Program-made: the position numbers and the translations under genes | Part shown: positions 1 through 5,237 of the stretch, one piece after another | Position numbering within the stretch: position 1 is the stretch's first letter | How the letters are laid out: each line of letters opens with the position of its first letter | Notes under the pieces: generated by a model | The model's input: only the letters and a program-made list of their open reading frames with translations | The model's database searches: none | Told to the model about the DNA's origin: nothing | NCBI GenBank assembly: GCA_016880395.1 | Contig: JAEHDN010000146.1 | Span: 1-7,009, forward strand | DNA length: 7,009 bases | From: Candidatus Eiseniibacteriota bacterium | GTDB lineage: Bacteria > Eisenbacteria > RBG-16-71-46 > SZUA-252 | Reading direction: 5' to 3'

Positions 1-990
1 AGGCGCCGGACTCAGGGTCTCGGGAAAGAGGTCCGTGGGCGGAGTGCCCTCCGGATCCGGCGGAGGTGCGCCGCCGGAGGCAGGGCCGGCCGCCGGCGCC
101 TCGTCCAGCTCGACCGCGAATCGCCGTCGCAAGGTGTGGAATTCGAGGTCCGTCATGAGGGAGGACAGCTCCCGGGCGCGGAGGGGCTCGCGTTCCAGCT
201 CGTCCCAGTGGCGGTCGAGCGGGAGGTCGGCCCGGATCGTGACCAGCGTGTGGCTGAGCCGCGCGTTCGGCTCGTTCACCCGCAGCTTCTCGCGGATGGC
301 GGGCCGTTCCACGCTCTCGAGCGACCGGTAGAGCTCGTCGACCGTGTGGAAGCGCTGGATGAGGTGGGCCGCCGTCTTCTCCCCGATCCCCGCCACGCCC
401 GGCACGTTGTCGGAGGCGTCGCCCATCAGGGCGAGCAGGTCCACCATCTCCTCGGGAGGCACGCCATAGCGCTCCCGCACGGCGGCGGGATCCATCGGCT
501 GGAGCTCCCCCGTGCGCCCCTGCGGCGCGAGGACCCAGGTCCGGTCGGAGACGAGCTGGAAGAAGTCCTTGTCCCCGGTCAGGATCAGCGTGGTCGCCCC
601 CGCCCGCTCGGCTTCCTTCGCGAGGCTGCCGATCAGATCGTCCGCCTCGACCCCGTCCTGCTCCACGATCGGAATGCCGAGGAGCCCGATCACCTCGCGC
701 GCGCGCGGGAGCTGCGCGGTGAGATCCGCGGGGACCGGCGGGCGGTGCGCCTTGTACTGCGGGTAGGCGCGATGCCGGAACGTCTTCGCGGCCGTGTCGA
801 ACACGATCGCCACCTTGTCGGGCCGCCGTGCCGCGAGGAGCGGTAGGAGCGTCTGGAGAATCCCGTAGGAGATGCTCGTCGGCTCCCCTTTCTTGTTCCG
901 CAGCGGCTTCCGGATGAAGGCGTAATAGCAGCGGTAGACGAGCGCGGAGCCGTCGATGAGAAGGAGCCGCTTACCGGCGCCGGATTCCAT
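1..990 (-). CDS. polA: DNA polymerase I, N-terminal 5' nuclease part (3' end beyond window)
   Basis: DNA polymerase I removes RNA primers and fills gaps in replication and excision repair. The frame starts at ATG 988-990 and stays open to the left edge, giving 330 residues. These form the complete FEN-like 5' nuclease domain. Metal-binding acids are visible at D13 (LLIDGS), D65 (VFDTAAKTFRH), E115, D117 and D118 (GVEADDLIG), D140 and D142 (TGDKDFFQL), and D191 and D194 (GDASDNVPGV). A helix-hairpin-helix follows (PGVAGIGEKTA, 197-207). The domain ends near LEFHTLRRRF around residue 290. An Ala/Pro/Gly/Asp-rich linker then runs to the edge, where an exonuclease-like or polymerase domain would be expected next. 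A stand-alone 5' nuclease is possible but less likely, because the linker continues without a stop. The start is 20 nt inside nadD, and the nearest Shine-Dalgarno-like site (GAGG, 13 nt upstream) is poor. Confidence 0.93.
   Translation of the reverse strand, partial: MESGAGKRLLLIDGSALVYRCYYAFIRKPLRNKKGEPTSISYGILQTLLPLLAARRPDKVAIVFDTAAKTFRHRAYPQYKAHRPPVPADLTAQLPRAREVIGLLGIPIVEQDGVEADDLIGSLAKEAERAGATTLILTGDKDFFQLVSDRTWVLAPQGRTGELQPMDPAAVRERYGVPPEEMVDLLALMGDASDNVPGVAGIGEKTAAHLIQRFHTVDELYRSLESVERPAIREKLRVNEPNARLSHTLVTIRADLPLDRHWDELEREPLRARELSSLMTDLEFHTLRRRFAVELDEAPAAGPASGGAPPPDPEGTPPTDLFPETLSPAP
56..78. repeat. Short inverted repeat in the polA linker
   Basis: An 8-bp perfect stem (tccggcgg / ccgccgga) flanks a 7-nt loop and lies within the codons of the GC-rich Ala/Pro/Gly linker of polA. 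There is no T-run on either side, so it does not look like a terminator, and it may follow from base composition alone. Confidence 0.6.
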
Positions 991-1570
991 ACAGACCGTT
1001 CCGCCTCGCGTAGTCGAGGGCCAGGTCGGGGATCCAGTAGCGCACCGGGAGTCCGCGCTTGAGGCGGCGCCGGATCTCGCTCGAGGAGATTCCGATGCGC
1101 GGCGGCGTGAGAAAGGACACGCGTCCCCGGAGCGCCGCCGCCACCGCGGGCCGCGAGCCTTCGCCGCGCGGGACGACGACGAGCCGCGCGAGGCGCGCGA
1201 TGCGCTCCGGCTCGCGCCAGGTCGGGAAATCGTCCAGGCTGTCCTGCCCCATCACGAAGAAGAGCGACCGCGCCCCGCTCCGGGCGAGCGCCTCGAGGGT
1301 GTCCACCGTGAAGGAAACGCCGTCCCGGTCGGCCTCGAGTGTGGACACGCCGAAGCGCGGCTCGCCGCGCACCGCGAGGCGGAGCATCGCGACGCGGTGC
1401 TCGACCGAGGCGAGGGCGCGGGACCGCTTGTGTGCGGGACGGGCGGCGGGCACGAAGAGAAGGCGGTCGAGACGGAGCCGGAGGAGCGCCTCTTGCGCCA
1501 TGATGAGGTGCCCGACGTGAACGGGGTCGAACGTGCCGCCGAACACGCCGAGGCGCGCGGCGTCCCTCAA
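971..1570 (-). CDS. nadD: Nicotinate-nucleotide adenylyltransferase NadD
   Basis: NadD is a cytoplasmic enzyme that joins nicotinate mononucleotide to AMP from ATP, forming deamido-NAD in NAD synthesis. The 199-residue length is typical. The nucleotidyltransferase signature GGTFDPVHVGH spans residues 11-21, with the HxGH histidines at H18 and H21. Other family marks are VPAARPAHK (40-48), a GQDSLDDFPTWRE segment (108-120) where many relatives have GADSL, and ISSSEIRRRL (161-170) near the C-terminus, followed by the terminal YxxxxxLY element (Y187-Y194). No ATG lies in frame near the conserved start. I chose TTG 1568-1570, because it overlaps the bamD stop as TTGA and has GGAG 6 nt upstream. 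The TAA stop falls 20 nt inside polA. The usual partner rsfS does not follow; polA does. Confidence 0.94.
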   Translation of the reverse strand: MRDAARLGVFGGTFDPVHVGHLIMAQEALLRLRLDRLLFVPAARPAHKRSRALASVEHRVAMLRLAVRGEPRFGVSTLEADRDGVSFTVDTLEALARSGARSLFFVMGQDSLDDFPTWREPERIARLARLVVVPRGEGSRPAVAAALRGRVSFLTPPRIGISSSEIRRRLKRGLPVRYWIPDLALDYARRNGLYGIRRR

Positions 1571-2340
1571 TCCGAGCTCCGCTCGATGTGCTTGAGGCGC
1601 TTGGACGCCTCCCGCTTGGTTCCCGAGGATGCCGCGCTGTTCAGCACCACGCGGAGCGTGTCGGCCGCCTCCTCCGAGCGTCCCATGCGCACGAGGACAT
1701 CGGCGAGGAGCACCCGCGCGTCGTAGGCCCACCGGGACTCCGGATAGTCGGAGATCACCTGTGAGAAGTAGTGGCTCGCGGCGTCCCAGTGCTTCAGGCG
1801 GAGGTAGAGCCTGCCGTTCCGGAACGCCTTCTCCGCCTGCCGGTCGGTGAGCACGGTGAGGCGGGCGCGGGCGTCCTGGGCGCGCGGATGCTCGGGGTAG
1901 AGCGAGAGGAAGTCGCGATACCGCGAGATGGCGCGCGTGGTCTCGGTCTGGTCGAGCGGCGCCGGCCGGGACTGGAAGTCGTCGCAACGTGCGAGCATGT
2001 AGAGCGCGTCCGGATGATACGGCGTCGTCGGGAAGTCCCGGATCAGCCGGTCATACTGCCCCGACGCCAGCACATAATCCTTGATGTGATAGTACGACTC
2101 GCCGAGGTAGAAGAGTGCGTCATCGGTCTTCTCGGTCCCCGGGAACTGCTCGACGTACGCCTTGAGATCGGCGATCGCGTCGGCCCAGTTCTCGTGGTCG
2201 AACTCCTGCTTGCCGCGCTCGTAGCTCGCGACGCCGCCGACCTCGTTCTCCTTGAGCGTGCCGCCGCAGCCCGTTCCCATCGCGGCGAGCGTGACGAGGG
2301 CGGCCGCGAGCAGGGCGCGGCGCCCGAAGCCGGATGTCAT
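1567..2340 (-). CDS. bamD: Outer-membrane protein assembly factor BamD (lipoprotein)
   Basis: BamD is the TPR lipoprotein of the BAM complex. It sits on the periplasmic face of the outer membrane and works with BamA to fold beta-barrel proteins. The 257 residues compare well with about 245 in E. coli. Residues 1-24 form a lipoprotein signal (R7 R8, then ALLAAALVTLAAM) ending at C25. The residues before the cysteine (G-T-G) depart from the usual L-x-[GA] lipobox. About five TPR-like helical pairs follow from residue 38, with YERGKQEFDHENWADAI, ALFYLGESYYHIKDY and ALYMLARCDDF. RPAPLDQTETTRAI (125-138) corresponds to the conserved BamD PLDQT segment. The ATG overlaps the preceding stop by 4 nt; a GGAGGGG site lies 11 nt upstream. 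A general YbgF/CpoB-like TPR protein is the main alternative, but the lipoprotein signal and PLDQT segment favour BamD. Confidence 0.9.
   Translation of the reverse strand: MTSGFGRRALLAAALVTLAAMGTGCGGTLKENEVGGVASYERGKQEFDHENWADAIADLKAYVEQFPGTEKTDDALFYLGESYYHIKDYVLASGQYDRLIRDFPTTPYHPDALYMLARCDDFQSRPAPLDQTETTRAISRYRDFLSLYPEHPRAQDARARLTVLTDRQAEKAFRNGRLYLRLKHWDAASHYFSQVISDYPESRWAYDARVLLADVLVRMGRSEEAADTLRVVLNSAASSGTKREASKRLKHIERSSD
1577..1580 (-). promoter_or_regulatory. Ribosome binding site of nadD
   Basis: GGAG on the minus strand lies 6 nt before the TTG start of nadD, within the last codons of bamD. It supports the TTG start, which has no in-frame ATG competitor close by. Confidence 0.55.
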
Positions 2341-3065
2341 CGGGAACGCGGCCCCTCCGCCCGGTCCTCTTCCTGCTCGAGGAAGTGCAGGTACGAGCGC
2401 GCGCGCACCTCGTCCCGATTCTCGAGGAGGCAGCGCTCCCACGCCTCGCGTGCCCGGGCGCGTCGGCCCGCCTTCCAGTGGACCAGCCCGAGGGTCACCC
2501 GCGCGTCCACGTACCGCGGATTCTGCGCGAGCGCTTCCTCGAGGACGGTCTCCGCGTCGTGATAGAGCCCCATCTCCGCGTACACCCATCCGAGGCGATT
2601 TTTGATGTCGAGGAACTGAGGCGCGTAGCGGAGCGCGCGGCGGTACTCCTGCGAGGCGTCCACGAGGAGTCCGAGGTCGCGGTAGGTGTCGCCGAGCTGG
2701 GTGTGCGACTCCGCCAGGTGCGAGCGCACCTCGGGCGTCAGGTTCTCGTGATCCGGATCGCGGGGGCGTTCCATCTGGAACTCACGCAGCGCCTCGTCAT
2801 AGCGGCCGAGGTCGTTCAGCACGATGGCGAGGTTGAGGCGCGCCTCGACGTAGTGGGGATTGAGATCGAGCGCCCGCCGGAAGGACGCGACCGCCGCGTC
2901 CCGGTCCCCGCTCAGACTGAGGGCGACGCCGAGCTGGTGGTGGAGATCCGGGAACTCCGCATGGATGGCGAGGGCGTCCCGGATCTCCTGGACAGCCTCG
3001 GCGTACATCCCGCGGTCGAAGTAATCGCGCGCGAGCACCTGGTGCTGGCGCGCCGCGACCCGCAT
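2337..3065 (-). CDS. TPR-repeat protein, probably cytoplasmic
   Basis: This 242-residue protein is built almost wholly of tetratricopeptide repeats, which act as protein-protein docking scaffolds. About six units can be seen, near residues 5-37, 39-72, 73-106, 117-150, 151-184 and 185-218. They show the usual spacing of G/A/Y/A/P positions (LHHQLGVALSLSGDRDAAV, ARLNLAIVLNDLGRYDEAL, KNRLGWVYAEMGLYHDAE). Residues 107-116 break the register between units 3 and 4. There is no signal peptide, lipobox or transmembrane segment, so it should stay in the cytoplasm unless exported by another route. I chose ATG 3063-3065, which has GGAGGA 5 nt upstream. A GTG at 3084-3086, seven codons earlier, also has a purine-rich GGAGGGGG site and cannot be excluded. 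The stop overlaps the bamD start as ATGA, suggesting translational coupling. The binding partner is unknown; its position suggests a link to BamD or the exported protein upstream. Confidence 0.9.
   Translation of the reverse strand: MRVAARQHQVLARDYFDRGMYAEAVQEIRDALAIHAEFPDLHHQLGVALSLSGDRDAAVASFRRALDLNPHYVEARLNLAIVLNDLGRYDEALREFQMERPRDPDHENLTPEVRSHLAESHTQLGDTYRDLGLLVDASQEYRRALRYAPQFLDIKNRLGWVYAEMGLYHDAETVLEEALAQNPRYVDARVTLGLVHWKAGRRARAREAWERCLLENRDEVRARSYLHFLEQEEDRAEGPRSR
2352..2358 (-). promoter_or_regulatory. Ribosome binding site of bamD
   Basis: GGAGGGG on the minus strand lies 11 nt before the bamD ATG, inside the end of the TPR gene. The spacing is on the long side, but the ATGA overlap would assist by translational coupling. 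Confidence 0.5.
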
Positions 3066-3070
3066 CGCGC

Positions 3071-3076
3071 TCCTCC
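3071..3076 (-). promoter_or_regulatory. Ribosome binding site of the TPR gene
   Basis: GGAGGA on the minus strand lies 5 nt before ATG 3063-3065, within the 34-nt spacer after the exported-protein gene. A second purine-rich site, GGAGGGGG (3089-3096), precedes the alternative GTG at 3084-3086, so the start is not fully settled. Confidence 0.65.
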
Positions 3077-3099
3077 CTGGAATCACGTCCCCCTCCGGC

Positions 3100-3828
3100 T
3101 CAGTTGCGGTTGGAATAGAAGAGCACCACGAGGCCGGCCACGACCCCCAACACGATCATCGGCTCGAGCCACCGGGTGCCTCCGCCCCGCGGTACGGGCG
3201 GATTGAGCAGGCCCGATCCGCTCGCGGCGTAGGCGACATCCCCCTTCGCGACCACGTCGGCGGCGCTTTTCGCCGCGGAGCGGGTCCAAACCACCTCTCC
3301 GTTCATGGGATCGACGAGCGTCGCGCTCGCGCGCATGCCCGCGAGCCGCTCGTATCCCTTGGTTCCGAAGGGAAAGGAACCCAATCGGCGCACGTACGAT
3401 ATGCCGGAACCTTCGACCTCCACCTGAAGCCGGAGCGGCCGCTCTACCGGGTCCGGGGCGCTCACCGGCGAGATCCCCGCCGAGTCGGGCGCCACCGTGG
3501 CCGTGACGGGCGTTTGGCCCACCGTCCCGGTAGGAGCCAGGGCGCTCGCCGCGGTGAGGCGGACCGAGATCCCGCGGAATTTGAGCTTCTCCATCAGGCT
3601 CTGCGAGAGGAGGCCGAGGGTATCGCCGGGAGCCGGCGCGACGAGCGCCACGGGACGTCCCGGCGGGAAGGTCGCCCCGCGGAGGAGATCCTCCGCGACC
3701 GTGTCGGCCACCGCGTCGAGCACCATGCTGTGCGTGGGCGGCATCGGTCCGCGAGCCACGGCCGCCGACGCGACGCAGAGAAGAAGCAAGGACATCGAGC
3801 CTGCGCCGAGCCAGGACCTCCCGATCAC
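3100..3828 (-). CDS. Unrecognised exported protein with C-terminal membrane anchor
   Basis: I do not recognise this 242-residue protein. The GTG start at 3826-3828 overlaps the rimO stop as GTGA and has a very strong Shine-Dalgarno, GGAGGTGATC. Residues 1-25 look like a signal peptide: basic R4, hydrophobic SLLLLCVASA, and an AVA-R cleavage-like site near residue 25. Residues 35-92 alternate helix and strand patterns (an AVADTVAEDLL helix, then RPVALVAPAP, then a QSLMEKLKFRG helix). Residues 93-130 are an Ala/Pro/Thr/Ser-rich linker. Residues 131-195 are strand-rich and contain SATLVDPMNGEVVW. Residues 221-238 form a transmembrane helix with a GxxxG motif (G228, G232) and a short polar C-terminal tail. 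The arrangement and the 'LVD..nGEVVW' segment faintly recall CsgG/FlgO/GNA1162-type envelope proteins, which is only a hint. The body is probably periplasmic. An ATG at codon 12 would give a shorter signal sequence and is a weaker alternative start. Confidence 0.85.
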   Translation of the reverse strand: MIGRSWLGAGSMSLLLLCVASAAVARGPMPPTHSMVLDAVADTVAEDLLRGATFPPGRPVALVAPAPGDTLGLLSQSLMEKLKFRGISVRLTAASALAPTGTVGQTPVTATVAPDSAGISPVSAPDPVERPLRLQVEVEGSGISYVRRLGSFPFGTKGYERLAGMRASATLVDPMNGEVVWTRSAAKSAADVVAKGDVAYAASGSGLLNPPVPRGGGTRWLEPMIVLGVVAGLVVLFYSNRN

Positions 3829-3836
3829 CCGATCAC
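3821..3836 (-). repeat. Perfect 8-bp tandem repeat at the rimO/exported-gene junction
   Basis: The unit GTGATCGG (minus strand) occurs twice, head to tail. The first copy encodes the last residues of RimO (V-I-G) and forms the tail of the Shine-Dalgarno. The second copy carries the rimO stop and the GTG start of the next gene. Since 8 is not a multiple of 3, the two GTGs lie in different frames. Confidence 0.9.
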
Positions 3837-5237
3837 CTCCGCCTCGAGATCGTAGCGGCGCGCCCTCGTGATCCGGACGCGCGCCTTCTCCCCCACCGCG
3901 AGGAGCGGGGCCTCGGCCTTTGCTCGCACGCGCGTCACGCCGTCCACCTCGTAGCCCTGCTGCTCGAGACGGCCGACGTACTGGCCAGGCTTCCCGCCCG
4001 GCGCATCGATGCGCACCTCGACCTCGCGGCCCACCCAGCGGCCCCAGACCCGCGCGGCCACGCCCTGCTGGACCTCGAGGAGGCGCCGACGGCGCTCCAC
4101 CTTGACCCGCTCGGGAAGCTGCTCCTTCATCCGCCCCGCTGGAGTTCCGTCCTCGCGGGAGTAGGCGAAGCAGCCGACGTGATCCCACTCCTCCTGCTCC
4201 ACGCGCTGGATCAGCTCCTCGAAGTCCTCTTCGGTCTCCCCCGGGAACCCGACGATGAAGTGGGTCCGGATCGCGATCCCCGGAAGCCGCTTCCGCAAGG
4301 AGCGGAGAAGCCCTGCCTGCCCCTCGCCGTCCACCTCCCGCCGCATCCGCCGGAGCATGCGGTCGGTCACGTGCTGGAGGGGGATGTCCACGTAGCGGCA
4401 CACCTGGGGTACCTCTTCGAACACCTGGATCAGCGCTTCGCTCCAGGTCTTGGGGTGGGTGTAGTGCACCCGGACCCACTCGATCCCCGGAACCTGCGCC
4501 AGGGCGCGAAGGAGCTCCGGCAGCCGGGAAGAGCCGTAGCGATCCTCGCCGTAGGAGGTCGAGTCCTGCGCGATGAGGAGCAGTTCCCGCACGCCCGACT
4601 CCGCCAAGCGGGTCGCCTCCTCCACCACGGACTCGAAGGGGCGGCTCCTCAGATCCCCGCGGAGCTGCGGGATGATGCAAAACGTGCAGCGGAAATCGCA
4701 CCCGTCCGCGATGCGGAGGTACGCCAGGTGGCGCGGGGTCGAGAGCGCCCGGTGCGCCGCGAGATCGACCGCGGTTCCCGCGGGCCCGACCTCGACGATG
4801 GCGCGGCCCCCCCGTCGGACGCGGTGGGCGACGCGCGCGATGGCGTCCACCTGGCCCGTCCCGACGACCGCGTCGATCTCGGGGATCTCGCGCATGAGAT
4901 CCGCCTGGTACCGCTGTGCCATGCAGCCGGCCACCACGATGCCGCCGAGCCGTCCCTCGCGCTTGAGCGCCGCGAGCTCGAGGATCCGGTCGATCGATTC
5001 CTTCTGCGACGGGCCGATGAAGGCGCACGTGTTGACCACGGCCACGTCGGCGTCATCCGCCGAGGCCGCCGTGCGGAAGCCACCCCGCGCGAGGAGCCCC
5101 ACCATGATCTCGGAGTCGACGAGATTCTTCGCGCAGCCGAGCGTGACGAGCGCGACGCGCGCGTCCCCGGGGGACGGGTCCTCGTCCGCCCCTTCGTCGC
5201 GGGGGCGGGCCGTTTCGAGCGGAATGGAGCGGATCAC
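3825..5237 (-). CDS. rimO: Ribosomal protein S12 methylthiotransferase RimO
   Basis: RimO is a cytoplasmic radical-SAM enzyme with two iron-sulfur clusters. It adds a beta-methylthio group to a conserved aspartate of ribosomal protein S12. The 470-residue product has the full family layout. The N-terminal UPF0004 domain carries the auxiliary-cluster cysteines C35 (in TLGCAKNLVDSE), C71 (NTCAF) and C105 (VAGCMAQ). The radical-SAM core has the CX3CX2C triad C180, C184 and C187, followed by a RGDLRSRP segment. A TRAM domain fills about residues 395-468. The LGCAKNLVDSE signature favours RimO over the tRNA enzyme MiaB. The GTG start overlaps the ftsK stop by 4 nt, and a GAGGTGA Shine-Dalgarno lies 7 nt upstream. 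This start gives an acidic, proline-containing leader of about 26 residues before the first strand, somewhat longer than in many homologues. The TGA stop overlaps the next gene. Confidence 0.96.
   Translation of the reverse strand: MIRSIPLETARPRDEGADEDPSPGDARVALVTLGCAKNLVDSEIMVGLLARGGFRTAASADDADVAVVNTCAFIGPSQKESIDRILELAALKREGRLGGIVVAGCMAQRYQADLMREIPEIDAVVGTGQVDAIARVAHRVRRGGRAIVEVGPAGTAVDLAAHRALSTPRHLAYLRIADGCDFRCTFCIIPQLRGDLRSRPFESVVEEATRLAESGVRELLLIAQDSTSYGEDRYGSSRLPELLRALAQVPGIEWVRVHYTHPKTWSEALIQVFEEVPQVCRYVDIPLQHVTDRMLRRMRREVDGEGQAGLLRSLRKRLPGIAIRTHFIVGFPGETEEDFEELIQRVEQEEWDHVGCFAYSREDGTPAGRMKEQLPERVKVERRRRLLEVQQGVAARVWGRWVGREVEVRIDAPGGKPGQYVGRLEQQGYEVDGVTRVRAKAEAPLLAVGEKARVRITRARRYDLEAEVIG
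3831..3840 (-). promoter_or_regulatory. Very strong ribosome binding site of the exported-protein gene
   Basis: GGAGGTGATC on the minus strand is a ten-base match to the complement of the canonical 16S rRNA 3' tail, longer than the usual four to six bases. Its GGAGG core ends 7 nt before the GTG start at 3828. It lies inside the last codons of rimO and decides the start of the next gene. Confidence 0.8.

Noticed and set aside
56..78. Hairpin near the left edge as a transcription terminator
   Set aside because: It lies within polA codons, lacks a T-run on either strand, and is made of simple GGC/CCG runs coding for a linker.
136..846. Plus-strand open frame opposite polA
   Set aside because: The minus strand encodes an intact 5' nuclease domain with all metal-binding acids, and the plus-strand product shows no family features.
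1571..1987. Upstream extension of the nadD frame into bamD
   Set aside because: This is a shadow of bamD. The nucleotidyltransferase motif begins only a few residues after the TTG at 1570, and the total length then fits the family.
3066..3099. Possible promoter in the only intergenic spacer
   Set aside because: The 34 nt hold only purine-rich ribosome binding sites. No -10/-35-like pair or operator palindrome is visible.
3829..5028. Extension of the exported-protein frame upstream through rimO, as a possible fusion
   Set aside because: The upstream residues are an out-of-frame reading of rimO (Arg/Gly/Pro-rich, no domain). The GTG at 3828 with its strong ribosome binding site and signal peptide marks the real start.
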